Part shown: positions 26,241 to 39,679 of the stretch, piece after piece
Position numbering within the stretch: the stretch's first letter is position 1
Layout of the letters: each line of letters starts with the position of its first letter
Assembly: GCA_029207755.1 (NCBI GenBank)
Contig: JARCOQ010000190.1
Location: 62,001-126,000 of the forward strand
Source: Chamaea fasciata
Taxonomy: Eukaryota > Chordata > Aves > Passeriformes > Sylviidae
DNA: 64,000 nucleotides
Direction: 5' to 3'
Position numbers and translations under genes: made by a program
Notes under the pieces: model-generated
Databases searched by the model: none
Told to the model about the DNA's origin: nothing
Seen by the model: only the letters and a program-made list of their open reading frames with translations

Positions 26241-29200
26241 GCCAGGGCACCCCCAGGGACACCGAGGGCAAAGCCAGGGCACCCCCAGGGACACCGAGAG
26301 GACAGGCAGGGCACCCCCAGGGACACCTTGGGGACAGCCAGGGCACCCCAGGGACAGCCAGGGCACCCCCAAGGACACCTAGGGGACCTCCAGGGCACCC
26401 CCAGGGACAGCCAGGGAACCCCCAGGGCCACCTAGGGGACAGCCAGGGCACCCCAGGGACAGCGAGGGCACCCCCAGGGACACCCAGGGCACCCCCAGGG
26501 ACACCTAGGGGACAGCCAGAGCACCCCCAGGGACACCCAGGGCACCCCCAGGGACACCTAGGGGACAGCCAGGGCACACGCAGGGACACCTAGGGGAGAG
26601 GCAGGGCACCCCCAGGGACACCTAGGGGACAGCCAGGGCACCCCCAGGGACACCTAGGGGACAGCCAGGGCACCCCCAGGGACACCTAGGGGACAGCCAG
26701 GGCACTCCAAGGACAGCCAGGGCACCCCCAGGGACACCTAGGGGACAGCCAGGGCACCCCGAGGGACACCAGCGCACCCCAAGGGACACCTAGGTGACAG
26801 CCAGGGCACCCCCAGGGAAACCTAGGGGACAGCTAGGGCACTCCAGAGACAGCCAGGACACCCCCAGGGACACCTAGGGGACAGCCAGGGCACCCGAGGG
26901 ACAGCCAGAGCACCCCCAGGGACACCAAGGGCACAGCCAGGGCACCGTAGGGAAAGCCAGGGCAACGCCAGGGTCACCAAGGGGACAGCCAGGGCATCCC
27001 CAGGGACACCCTGTGCACCCCCAGGGATACCTAGGGGACAGCCAGGGCCCATCCCGGGACACCTAGGGGACAGCCAGGGAACCCCAGGGACACCCTGTGC
27101 ACGCCCAGGGACACCCAGGGCACACCCAGGGACACCTAGGGGACAGCCAGGGCACCCTAGGGACAGCCAGGGCACCCCCAGGGACACCGAGGGCACAGCC
27201 AGGGCACCCCCAGGGACACCGAGAGGACAGGCAGGGCACCCCCAGGGACACCTTGGGGACAGCCAGGGCACCCCAGGGAAAGCCAGGGCACCCCCAAGGA
27301 CACCTAGGGGACCTCCAAGGGCACCCCCAGGGACAGCCAGGGCACCCCCAGGGCCACCTAGGGGAGAGCCAGGGCACCCCAGGGACAGCGAGGGCACCCC
27401 CAGGGACATCCAGGGCACCCCCAGGGACACCTAGGGGACAGCCAGGGCACCCCCAGGGACACCCAGGGCACCCCCAGGGACACCTAGGGGACAGCCAGGG
27501 CACCCCAAGGGACACCTAGGGGAGAGGCAGGGCGCCCCCAGGGACACCTAGGGGAGAGGCAGGGCACCCCCAGGGACACCTAGGGGACAGCCAGGGCACC
27601 CCCAGGGACACCTAGGGGACAGCCAGGGCACCCTAGGGACAGCCAGGGCAACCCCAGGGACCCCTAGGGCACAGCCAGGGCACGCCAGGGACAGCCAGGG
27701 CACCCCCAGGGACACCAAGGGGACATCCAGAGCACCCCAGGGACAGCCAGGGCACCCCCAGGGACACCGAAGGAACACCCTGGGCACCCCCAGGGACACC
27801 AAGGGGACCCCCAGGGACACCTAGGGGACAGGCAGGGCATTCCCAGGGACACTGACGGGACAGCCAGGGCACCCCCAGAGACCCCTAGGGGACAGCCAGG
27901 GCACTCCCAGGGACATTCTGGGCACCCACAGGGACACCTAGGGGACAGCCAGGGCACACCAGGGACACCCAGGGCACCCCCAGGGACACCTAGGGGACCT
28001 CCAGGGCACCCCCAGGGACACCCAGGGCACCCCCAGGGCCACCTAGGGGACAGCCAGGGCACCCCAGGGACAGCCAGGGCCCCCCCAGGGACACCTAGGC
28101 GACAGCCAGGGCACCCCAGGCACACCCAGGGCTCCCCCAGGGACACCTAGGGGACAGCCAGGGCACCCCCAGAGACACCGAGGTCACCCCCAGGGACACC
28201 TAGGGCACCCCCAGAGACACCGAAGGCACAGCCAGGGCACCCTAGGGACAGCCAGGGCACCCCCAGGGACACCTAGGGGACAGCCAGGGCACCCCCAGGG
28301 ACACCTAGAAGACAGCCAGGGCAACCCCAGGGACACCTAGGGGACAGCCAGGGCACCCCCAGGAACACCTAGGGGACAGCCAGGGCACTCCAGAGACAGC
28401 CAGGACACCCCCAGGGACACCTAGGGGACAGCCAGGGCACCCGAGAGGCAGCCAGAGCACCCCCAGGGACACCAAGGGCACAGCCAGGGCACCGTAGGGA
28501 CAGCCAGGGCAATGCCAGGGTCACCTAGGGGACAGCCAGGGCATCCCCAGGGACACCCAGGGCACCCCCAGGGACACCTAGAAGACAGCCAGGGCACCCC
28601 CAGGGACACCTAGGGGACAAGCAGGGCACCCCCAGGGACACCTAGGGGACAGCCAGGGCCCCCCCAGGGACAACTAGGGGACAGCCAGGGCACTCCAGGG
28701 ACACCCAGGGCACCCCCAGGGACACCTAGGGGACAGGCCGAGCACCCCCAGGGACACCTAGGGGACAGGCAGGGCACCCCCAGGGACACTCTGGGCACCC
28801 ACAGGGACACCTTGAAGACAGCCAGGGCACCTCAGGGACATCCAGGGCACCCCCAGGGACACCTAGGGGACAGCCTGGGCACCCTAGGGACCGCCAGGGC
28901 ACCCCCAGGGACACCCAGGGCACCCCCAGGGACACGAAGGGGACAGCCAGGGCACCCCCAGGGACACCTAGGGGACAGCCAGGGCACCCCAGGGACACGC
29001 AGGGCACCCCCAGGGACACCTAGAGGACAGCCAGGGCACCCCCAGTGACATTTAGGGGACAGCCAGGGCACCCCTAGGGACAGCCAGGGCACCCCCAGGG
29101 ACAACTAGGGAACAGCCAGGGCATCCCCAGGGACACCCAGGGCACCCCCAGGGACACCTAGAGGATAGCCAGGGCACCCCCAGTGACACCTAGGGCACCC

Positions 29201-29440
29201 CCAGAGACACCGAAGGCACAGCCAGGGCACCCTAGGGACAGCCAGGGCACCCCCAGGGACACCTAGGGGACAGCCAGGGCACCCCCAGGGACACCTAGAA
29301 GACAGCCAGGGCAACCTCAGGGACACCTAGGGGACAGCCAGGGCACCCCCAGGGACACCTAGGGGACAGCCAGGGCACCCGAGGGACAGCCAGAGCACCC
29401 CCAGGGACACCAAGGGCACAGCCAGGGCACCGTAGGGACA
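26241..29440. repeat. 3200-bp tandem duplication, second copy
   Basis: This is the second copy of the 3200-bp unit. Differences are few; one is GACATTTAGG near 29050 where the first copy has GACACCTAGG. The strict offset breaks near 29375, where block A copy 4 continues to the right without the ~53 bp present at 19560. Confidence 0.85.
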
Positions 29441-31292
29441 GCCAGGGCAACGCCAGGGTCACCTAGGGGACAGCCAGGGCATCCCCAGGGACACCCAGGG
29501 CACCCCCAGGGACACCTAGAAGACAGCCAGGGCACCCCCAGGGACACCTAGGGGACAAGCAGGGCACCCCCAGGGACACCTAGGGGACAGCCAGGGCCCC
29601 CCCAGGGACAACTAGGGGACAGCCAGGGCACTTCAGGGACACCCAGGGCACCCCCAGGGACACCTAGGTGACAGGCCGAGCACCCCCAGGGACACCTAGG
29701 GGACAGGCAGGGCACCCCCAGGGACACTCTGGGCACCCACAGGGACACCTTGAAGACAGCCAGGGCACCTCAGGGACATCCAGGGCACCCCCAGGGACAC
29801 CTAGGGGACAGCCTGGGCACCCTAGGGACCGCCAGGGCACCCCCAGGGACACCCAGGGCACCCCCAGGGACACGAAGGGGACAGCAAGGGCACCCCCAGG
29901 GACACCTAGGGGACAGCCAGGGCACCCCAGGGACACGCAGGGCACCCCCAGGGACACCTAGAGGACAGCCAGGGCACCCCCAGTGACACCTAGGGGACAG
30001 CCAGGGCACCCCTAGGGACAGCCAGGGCAGCCCCAGGGACACCTAGGGAACAGCCAGGGCATCCCCAGGGACACCCAGGGCACCCCCAGGGACACCTAGA
30101 GGACAGCCCGGGCACCCCCAGTGACACCTAGGGGACAGCCAGGGCACCCCCAGGGACACCGAGGGCACAGCCAGGGCACTCCAGAGACAGCCAGGGCACC
30201 CCCAGGGACACCTAGGGGACAGCCACGGCACCCGAGGGACCGCCAGAGCACCCCCAGGGACACCAAGGGCACAGCCAGGGCACCCTAGGGACACCCAGCG
30301 CACCCCCAGGGACACCTAGGGGACAGCCAGGGCATCCGCAGGGACACCCAGGGCACCCCCAGGGACACCTAGAGGACAGCCAGGGCATCCCCAGGGACAC
30401 CTAAGGGACAGGCAGGGCACCCCCAGGGACACCGAGGGGAAAGCCAGGGCACCCCCAGGGACACCTAGGGGAAGGCAGGACACCCCCAGGGACACATAGG
30501 GGACAGCCAGGGCACCCCCAGGGACATTTAGGGGACAGCCAGGGCACTCCAGGGACACCCAGGGCACACCCAGGGACACCTAGGGGACAGGCCGGGCACC
30601 CCCAGGGACACCTAGGGGAAAGGCAGGGCACCCCCAGGGACACTGACGGGACAGGCAGGGCACCCCCAGAGACCCCTAGGGGACAGCCAGGGCACGCCCA
30701 GGGACACGCTGGGCACCCACAGGGACACCTTGAAGACAGCCAGGGCACATCAGGGATACCCAGGGCACCGCCAGGGATACGAAGGGGACAGCCAGGGCAC
30801 CCCAGGGACACCCAGGGCACCCCCAGGGACACCTAGATGACAGGCAGGGCACCCCCAGGGACACCCAGGGCACCCCCAACGACACCTAGGGGACAGGCAG
30901 GGCACCCCCAGGGACACTGACGGGACAGCCAGGGCACCCCCAGGGACACCTAGGGGACAGCCAGGGCACTCCAGGGACACGCAGGGCACCCCCAGGGACA
31001 CCTAGGGGAAAGCCAGGGCACCCGAGGGACACCTAGGGGAAGGCAGGACACCCCCAGGGACACCTAGGGTACAGCCATGGCACCCCAGGGACACCCAGGG
31101 CACCCTCAGGGACACCGAGGGCACAGCCAGGGCACCCCCAGGGACACTCAGGGCACCCCCAGGGACACCTAGGGAACAGCCAGGGCATCCCCAGGGACAC
31201 CCAGGGCACCCCCAGGGACACCTAGAGGACAGCCAGGGCACAACCAGGGACACCTAGGGGACAGGCAGGGCACCCCCAGGGACACCTAGGGG
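26732..31292. repeat. Segmental duplication block A, copy 4
   Basis: Nearly identical to 1-4560, offset 26731/26732. It differs by a C-run length change near 29790 (copy 1 is one C shorter at ~3060) and a handful of substitutions. After 31292 it follows copy 2's route (21583-22240 matches 31254-31890) into a cassette, whereas copy 1 does not. Confidence 0.88.
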
Positions 31293-31890
31293 ACAGCCAG
31301 GGCCCCCCCAGGGACAGCTAGGGGACAGCCAGGGCACTCCAGGGACAGCCAGGGCACCCCCAGGGACACCTAGGGCACCCCCAGGGACACCAAGGGGACA
31401 GCCAGGGCACCCTAAAGACAGCCAGGGCACCTCCAGGGACACCTAGGGGACACCCAGGGCCCCCCCAGGGACACCTAGGGGACAGCCAGGGAACCCCAGG
31501 AACACCATGGGCACGCCCAGGGACACCTTGGGCACCCCCAGAGACACTGAGGGCCCAGCCAGGGCACCCTAGGGACAGCCAGGGCACCCCAAGGGACACG
31601 TAGGGGACAGCCAGGGCACCATAGGGACAGGCAGGGCACCCACAGGGACACCTAGGGGACAGGCAGGGCACCCCCAGGGACACTGACGGGACAGCCAGGG
31701 CACCCCAGGGACACCTAAGGGACAGGCAGGGCACCTCCAGGGACAGCCAGGGTACCCCCAGGGCACCCCAGGGACACCTAAGGACAGTCAGGGCACCCCG
31801 GGGACAGCCAGGGCACCCCGAGGGACACCTAAGTGACAGCCAGGGCACCCCAGGGACATCGAGGGACAGCCAGGAACCCCCTGGGACAGC

Positions 31891-32430
31891 CAGCTCACCC
31901 CCACGGCCGCCTCCACCTCCAGGAGCGAACAAAACCCTCCTCTGGTTCTTTGATGCCTCAATTGGGCCGCCCAAACCTCCCGAATACCCCCCAAAGCACC
32001 CAAAGCAGCCCCCAGGACTCCCCCCAGACCCCACACAACCCAAAAACCCCCTCCACGAAAACTCAGGACCCCCAGGATCCCCCCAAATCCGCGCCCCCCT
32101 CACCCTGAGGTCCCGTTTGAGCCGCTCCAGTTGCGGACAGGCACCAGCTCATCAAGCCCCAAGCACCAACACCTGCGGGACTGGGATGGACTGAGAGCAC
32201 TGGGAGGGTGACCAGAGAAACCTGGGATGGACAAAGAGTGGACTGGGATGAACTGGGATGAACGGGCAGGCGTGTGGGGGTCCATGGTGGCCACTCGGTG
32301 CCTTACTGGTCTATACTGGGATGGGTCGGATGGCCCCAGGGGAGGGGGTGAGGCCACAATGGTCCAGACTGGGAGGGGAGTCACCATGGCGCCGGAGGCG
32401 GAGTCGAGGATACGAGCCAGGCAAGGACAC
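31891..32430 (-). other. Non-repetitive cassette, copy 3
   Basis: Candidate exon A is 32385-32430, with the array-derived CCTAG at its upstream edge. Candidate exon B is 32104-32172 and carries the same 1-bp deletion as copy 2. The candidate exon C acceptor is lost (GAGCGAAC on plus). The array leading into it is 21 bp shorter than that before copy 2, exactly one short repeat unit, near 31765. Confidence 0.9.
32104..32172 (-). pseudogene. Candidate exon B, copy 3, with 1-bp deletion
   Basis: 69 nt instead of 70. The C missing from CTCCACGTTG shifts the frame after VPVRN to WSGSNGTSG. Flanking splice-like motifs are intact. The deletion is the same as in copy 2, consistent with the ~9.65-kb duplication joining these two copies. 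Confidence 0.4.
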
Positions 32431-35400
32431 CTAGGGGACAGCCAGGGCAACCCAGGGACACCAGGGCCCCCCCAGAGACACCTAGAGGACAGCCAGGGAA
32501 CCCCAGGGACACCCTGTGCACCCCCAGGGACACCTAGGGGACAGCCAGGGCCCATCCCGGGACACCTAGGGGACAGCCAGGGAACCCCAGGGACACCCTG
32601 TGCACGCCCAGGGACACCCAGGGCACACCCAGGGACACCAAGGGGACAGCCAGGGCACCCTAGGGACAGCCAGGGCACCCCCAGGGACACCGAGGGCACA
32701 GCCAGGGCACCCCCAGGGACACCGAGAGGACAGGCAGGGCACCCCCAGGGACACCTTGGGGACAGCCAGGGCACCCCAGGGACAGCCAGGGCACCCCCAA
32801 GGACACCTAGGGGACCTCCAGGGCACCCCCAGGGACAGCCAGGGAACCCCCAGGGCCACCTAGGGGACAGCCAGGGCACCCCAGGGACAGCGAGGGCACC
32901 CCCAGGGACACCCAGGGCACCCCCAGGGACACCTAGGGGACAGCCAGAGCACCCCCAGGGACACCCAGGGCACCCCCAGGGACACCTAGGGGACAGCCAG
33001 GGCACACGCAGGGACACCTAGGGGAGAGGCAGGGCACCCCCAGGGACACCTAGGGGACAGCCAGGGCACCCCCAGGGACACCTAGGGGACAGCCAGGGCA
33101 CCCCCAGGGACACCTAGGGGACAGCCAGGGCACTCCAAGGACAGCCAGGGCACCCCCAGGGACACCTAGGGGACAGCCAGGGCACCCCGAGGGACACCAG
33201 CGCACCCCAAGGGACACCTAGGTGACAGCCAGGGCACCCTAGGGACAGCCAGGGCAACCCCAGGGACACCAAGGGGACATCCAGAGCACCCCAGGGACAG
33301 CCAGGGCACCCCCAGGGACACCGAAGGAACACCCTGGGCACCCCCAGGGACACCAAGGGGACCCCCAGGGACACCTAGGGGACAGGCAGGGCATTCCCAG
33401 GGACACTGACAGGACAGCCAGGGCACCCCCAGAGATCCCTAGGGGACAGCCAGGGCACTCCCAGGGGCACTCTGGGCACCCACAGGGACACCTAGGGGAC
33501 AGCCAGGGCACACCAGGGACACCCAGGGCACCCCCAGGGACACCTAGGGGACCTCCAGGGCACCCCCAGGGACACCCAGGGCACACCCAGGGCCACCTAG
33601 GGGACAGCCAGGGCACCCCAGGGACAGCCAGGGCCCCTCCAGGGACACCTAGGGGACAGCCAGGGCACCCCAGGCACACCCAGGGCTCCCCCAGGGACAC
33701 CTAGGGGACAGCCAGGGCACCCCCAGGGACACCGAGGTCACCCCCAGGGACACCTAGGGCACCCCCAGAGACACCGAAGGCACAGCCAGGGCACCCTAGG
33801 GACAGCCAGGGCACCCCCAGGGACACCTAGGGGACAGCCAGGGCACCCCCAGGGACACCTAGAAGACAGCCAGGGCAACCCCAGGGACACGTAGGGGACA
33901 GCCAGGGCACCCCCAGGGACACCTACGGGACAGCCAGGGCACTCCAGAGACAGCCAGGGCACCCCCAGGGACACCTAGGGGACAGCCAGGGCACCCGAGG
34001 GACAGCCAGAGCACCCCCAGGGACACCCAGGGCACAGCCAGGGCACCGTAGGGACAGCCAGGGCAACGCCAGGGTCACCTAGGGGACAGCCAGGGCATCC
34101 CCAGGGACACCCAGGGCACACCCAGGGACACCTAGAGGACAGCCAGGGCACCCTTAGGGACACCTAGGGGACAGCCAGGGCACCCTAAAGACAGCCAGGG
34201 CACCCCCAGGGACACATAGGGGACAGGCAGGGCACCCCCAGGGACACCGAGGGGAAAGCCAGGGCACCCCCAGGGACACCGAGGGGAAGGCAGGACACCC
34301 CCAGGGACACCTAGGGGACAGCCAGGGCACCCCCAGGGACATTTAGGGGACAGCCAGGGCACTCCAGGGACACCCAGGGCACCCCCAGGGACACCTAGGC
34401 GACAGGCCGAGCACCCCCAGGGACACCTAGGGGACAGGCAGGGCACCCCCAGGGACACTGACGGGACAGCCAGGGCACCCCCAGAGACCCCTAGGGGACA
34501 GCCAGGGCACTCCCAGGGACACTCTGGGCACCCACAGGGACACCTTGAAGACAGACAGGGCACCTCAGGGACATCCAGGGCACCCCCAGGGACACCTAGG
34601 AGACAGCCAGGGCACCCTAGGGACCGCCAGGGCGCCCCCAGGGACACCCAGGGCACCCCCATGGACACCTAGGGAACAGCCAGGGCATCCCCAGGGACAC
34701 CCAGGGCACCCCCAGGGACACCTAGAGGACAGCCAGGGCACCCCCAGTGACACCTAGGGGACAGCCAGGGCACCCCCAGGGACACCTAGGGGACAGCCAG
34801 GGCACCCTAGGGACACCCAGCGCACCCCCAGGGACACCTAGGGGACAGCCAGGGCATCCGCAGGGACACCCAGGGCACCCCCAGGGACACCTAGAGGACA
34901 GCCAGGGCATCCCCAGGGACACCTAAGAGACAGGCAGGGCACCCCCAGGGACACCTAGGGGACAGCCAGGGCCCCCTCAGGGACACCAAGGGGACATCCA
35001 GAGCACCCCAGGGACAGACAGGGCACCCCCAGGGACACCGAAGGAACACCCTGGGCACCCCCAGGGACACCAAGGGGACCCCCAGGGACACGTAGGGGAC
35101 AGGCAGGGCATTCCCAGGGACACTGACGGGACAGCCAGGGCACTCCCAGGGACATTCTGGGCACCCACAAGGACACCTAGGGGAGAGCCGGGGCACACCA
35201 GGGACACCCAGGGCACCCCCAGGGACACCTAGGGGACCTCCAAGGCACTCCCAGGGACACCCAGGGCACCCCCAGGGCCACCTAGGGGACAGCCAGGGCA
35301 CCCCAGGGACAGCCAGGGCCCCCCCAGGGACACCTAGGGGACAGCCAGGGCACGCCAGGCACACCCAGGGCTCCCACAGGGACACCTAGGGGACAGCCAG

Positions 35401-36088
35401 GGCACCCCCAGGGACACCTAGAAGACAGCCAGGGCAACCCCAGGGACACCTAGGGGACAACCAGGGCACCCCCAGGGACACCTAGGGGACAGCCAGGGCA
35501 CTCCAGGGACACGCAGGGCACCCCCAGGGACACCTAGGGGAAAGCCAGGGCACCCGAGGGACACCTAGGGGAAGTCAGGACACCCCCAGGGACACCTAGG
35601 GTACAGCCATGGCACCCCAGGGACACCCAGGGCACCCCCAGGAACACCTAGGGGACAGTCACGGCACTCCCAGGGACACCCTGGGCACCCCCAGGGACAC
35701 CGAGGGGACAGCCAGGGCACCCCAGGGACACCTAGATGACAGGGAAGGCAACCCCAGGGACACCTTGGGGACAGCCAGGGCGCCCCCTGGGCACCCCAAG
35801 GACAGTCAGGGCACCCCCAGGGACACCGAGGGGACAGCCAGGGCACCCCCAGGGACACCTAGGGGACTGCCAGGGGACCCCCCAGGGACACCTAAGGGAC
35901 AGGCAGGGCACCTCCAGGGACAGCCAGGGTACCCCCAGGGCGCCCCAGGGACACCCAGGGCACCCCCAGGGACACCTAAGGACAGTCAGGGCACCCCGGG
36001 GACAGCCAGGGCACCCCGAGGGACACCTAAGTGACAGCCAGGGCACCCCAGGGACATCGAGGGACAGCCAGGAACCCCCTGGGACAGC
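32431..36088. repeat. Array segment 4; block B, copy 1
   Basis: Minisatellite whose variant order recurs downstream. For example, 34132-34668 matches 38057-38593 and 41711-42247, and 32566-32859 matches 36713-37006 and 40304-40597. Copy 1 contains 35385-35570, an internal stretch absent from copy 2 but present in copy 3 (43010-43200). No gene-like content. Confidence 0.9.
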
Positions 36089-36629
36089 CAGCTCACCCCC
36101 ACGGCCGCCTCCACCTCCAGGAGCGAACAAAACCCTCCTCTGGTTCTTTGATGCCTCAATTGGGCCGCCCAAACCTCCCGAATACCCCCCAAAGCACCCA
36201 AAGCAGCCCCCAGGACTCCCCCCAGACCCCACACAACCCAAAAACCCCCTCCACGAAAACTCAGGACCCCCAGGATCCCCCCAAATCCGCGCCCCCCTCA
36301 CCCTGAGGTCCCGTTTGAGCCGCTCCACGTTGCGGACAGGCACCAGCTCATCAAGCCCCAAGCACCAACACCTGCGGGACTGGGATGGACTGAGAGCACT
36401 GGGAGGGTGACCAGAGAAACCTGGGATGGACAAAGAGTGGACTGGGATGAACTGGGATGAACGGGCAGGCGTGTGGGGGTCCATGGTGGCCACTCGGTGC
36501 CTTACTGGTCTATACTGGGATGGGTCGGATGGCCCCAGGGGAGGGGGTGAGGCCACAATGGTCCAGACTGGGAGGGGAGTCACCATGGCGCCGGAGGCGG
36601 AGTCGAGGATACGAGCCAGGCAAGGACAC
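36089..36629 (-). other. Non-repetitive cassette, copy 4
   Basis: Candidate exon A is 36584-36629 with CCTAG at the array junction. Candidate exon B is 36302-36371 and is full length. The candidate exon C acceptor is lost (GAGCGAAC on plus). An open minus-strand frame runs across the whole cassette (35732-36712), but it reads through intron-like and repeat sequence. Confidence 0.9.
36302..36371 (-). CDS. Candidate internal exon B, cassette copy 4
   Basis: Full-length 70 nt with TCCCGCAG upstream and GTGAGG downstream on the minus strand. It encodes LVPVRNVERLKRDLR in the protein-like frame and matches copies 1 and 5-8. This copy lacks the AG before candidate exon C, so if it is expressed, its downstream partner would have to differ. 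The gene is not recognised. Confidence 0.33.
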
Positions 36630-39600
36630 CTAGGGGACAGCCAGGGCAACCCAGGGACACCAGGGCCCCCCCAGAGACACCTAGAGGACAGCCAGGGCCC
36701 ATCCCGGGACACCTAGGGGACAGCCAGGGAACCCCAGGGACACCCTGTGCACGCCCAGGGACACCCAGGGCACACCCAGGGACACCAAGGGGACAGCCAG
36801 GGCACCCTAGGGACAGCCAGGGCACCCCCAGGGACACCGAGGGCACAGCCAGGGCACCCCCAGGGACACCGAGAGGACAGGCAGGGCACCCCCAGGGACA
36901 CCTTGGGGACAGCCAGGGCACCCCAGGGACAGCCAGGGCACCCCCAAGGACACCTAGGGGACCTCCAGGGCACCCCCAGGGACAGCCAGGGAACCCCCAG
37001 GGCCACCTAGGGGACAGCCAGGGCACCCCAGGGACAGCGAGGGCACCCCCAGGGACACCCAGGGCACCCCCAGGGACACCTAGGGGACAGCCAGAGCACC
37101 CCCAGGGACACCCAGGGCACCCCCAGGGACACCTAGGGGATAGCCAGGGCACACGCAGGGACACCTAGGGGAGAGGCAGGGCACCCCCAGGGACACCTAG
37201 GGGACAGCCAGGGCACCCCCAGGGACACCTAGGGGACAGCCAGGGCACTCCAAGGACAGCCAGGGCACCCCCAGGGACACCTAGGGGACAGCCAGGGCAC
37301 CCCGAGGGACACCAGCGCACCCCAAGGGGCACCTAGGTGACAGCCAGGGCACCCTAGGGACAGCCAGGGCAACCCCAGGGACACCAAGGGGACATCCAGA
37401 GCACCCCAGGGACAGCCAGGGCACCCCCAGGGACACCGAAGGAACACCCTGGGCACCCCCAGGGACACCAAGGGGACAGCCAGGGCACTCCCAGGGGCAC
37501 TCTGGGCACCCACAGGGACACCTAGGGGACAGCCAGGGCACACCAGGGACACCCAGGGCACCCCCAGGGACACCTAGGGGACCTCCAGGGCACCCCCAGG
37601 GACACCCAGGGCACACCCAGGGCCACCTAGGGGACAGCCAGGGCACCCCAGGGACAGCCAGGGCCCCTCCAGGGACACCTAGGGGACAGCCAGGGCACCC
37701 CAGGCACACCCAGGGCACCCCCAGAGACACCGAAGGCACAGCCAGGGCACCCTAGGGACAGCCAGGGCACCCCCAGGGACACCTAGGGGACAGCCAGGGC
37801 ACCCCCAGGGACACCTAGAAGACAGCCAGGGCAACCCCAGGGACACGTAGGGGACAGCCAGGGCACCCCCAGGGACACCTACGGGACAGCCAGGGCACTC
37901 CAGAGACAGCCAGGGCACCCCCAGGGACACCTAGGGGACAGCCAGGGCACCCGAGGGACAGCCAGAGCACCCCCAGGGACACCCAGGGCAACGCCAGGGT
38001 CACCTAGGGGACAGCCAGGGCATCCCCAGGGACACCCAGGGCACACCCAGGGACACCTAGAGGACAGCCAGGGCACCCTTAGGGACACCTAGGGGACAGC
38101 CAGGGCACCCTAAAGACAGCCAGGGCACCCCCAGGGACACATAGGGGACAGGCAGGGCACCCCCAGGGACACCGAGGGGAAAGCCAGGGCACCCCCAGGG
38201 ACACCGAGGGGAAGGCAGGACACCCCCAGGGACACCTAGGGGACAGCCAGGGCACCCCCAGGGACATTTAGGGGACAGCCAGGGCACTCCAGGGACACCC
38301 AGGGCACCCCCAGGGACACCTAGGCGACAGGCCGAGCACCCCCAGGGACACCTAGGGGACAGGCAGGGCACCCCCAGGGACACTGACGGGACAGCCAGGG
38401 CACCCCCAGAGACCCCTAGGGGACAGCCAGGGCACTCCCAGGGACACTCTGGGCACCCACAGGGACACCTTGAAGACAGACAGGGCACCTCAGGGACATC
38501 CAGGGCACCCCCAGGGACACCTAGGAGACAGCCAGGGCACCCTAGGGACCGCCAGGGCGCCCCCAGGGACACCCAGGGCACCCCCAGGGACACGAAGGGG
38601 ACAGCCAGGGCACCCCCAGGGACACCTAGGGGACAGCCAGGGCCCCCCTAGGGACACCCAGGGCACCCCCAGGGACACCTAGGGAACAGCCAGGGCATCC
38701 CCAGGGACACCCAGGGCACCCCCAGGGACACCTAGAGGACAGCCAGGGCACCCCCAGTGACACCTAGGGGACAGCCAGGGCACCCCCAGGGACACCTAGG
38801 GGACAGCCAGGGCACCCTAGGGACACCCAGCGCACCCCCAGGGACACCTAGGGGACAGCCAGGGCATCCGCAGGGACACCCAGGGCACCCCCAGGGACAC
38901 CTAGAGGACAGCCAGGGCATCCCCAGGGACACCTAAGAGACAGGCAGGGCACCCCCAGGGACACCTAGGGGACAGCCAGGGCCCCCTCAGGGACACCAAG
39001 GGGACATCCAGAGCACCCCAGGGACAGACAGGGCACCCCCAGGGACACCGAAGGAACACCCTGGGCACCCCCAGGGACACCAAGGGGACCCCCAGGGACA
39101 CGTAGGGGACAGGCAGGGCATTCCCAGGGACACTGACGGGACAGCCAGGGCACTCCCAGGGACATTCTGGGCACCCACAGGGACACCTAGGGGAGAGCCG
39201 GGGCACACCAGGGACACCCAGGGCACCCCCAGGAACACCTAGGGGACAGTCACGGCACTCCCAGGGACACCCTGGGCACCCCCAGGGACACCGAGGGGAC
39301 AGCCAGGGCACCCCAGGGACACCTAGATGACAGGGAAGGCAACCCCAGGGACACCTTGGGGACAGCCAGGGCGCCCCCTGGGCACCCCAAGGACAGTCAG
39401 GGCACCCCCAGGGACACCGAGGGGACAGCCAGGGCACCCACAGGGACACCTAGGGGACTGCCAGGGGACCCCCCAGGGACACCTAAGGGACAGGCAGGGC
39501 ACCTCCAGGGACAGCCAGGGTACCCCCAGGGCGCCCCAGGGACACCCAGGGCACCCCCAGGGACACCTAAGGACAGTCAGGGCACCCCGGGGACAGCCAT

Positions 39601-39679
39601 GGCACCCCGAGGGACACCTAAGTGACAGCCAGGGCACCCCAGGGACATCGAGGGACAGCCAGGAACCCCCTGGGACAGC
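36630..39679. repeat. Array segment 5; block B, copy 2
   Basis: Minisatellite. Near its right end it is offset exactly 3591 from copy 1 (35736-36410 matches 39327-40001), and it is shorter by several repeat units. A notable internal difference is the loss of the ~35230-35640 stretch. No gene-like content. Confidence 0.92.

Larger units (their letters stand above)
22782..31890. repeat. Array segment 3 (between cassettes 2 and 3)
   Basis: This is the longest cassette-to-cassette interval (9.1 kb). It contains a 3200-bp tandem duplication (~23040-26240 and ~26240-29440) and then the rest of block A copy 4 (to ~31292). It is minisatellite throughout, with no gene-like content. Confidence 0.95.
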
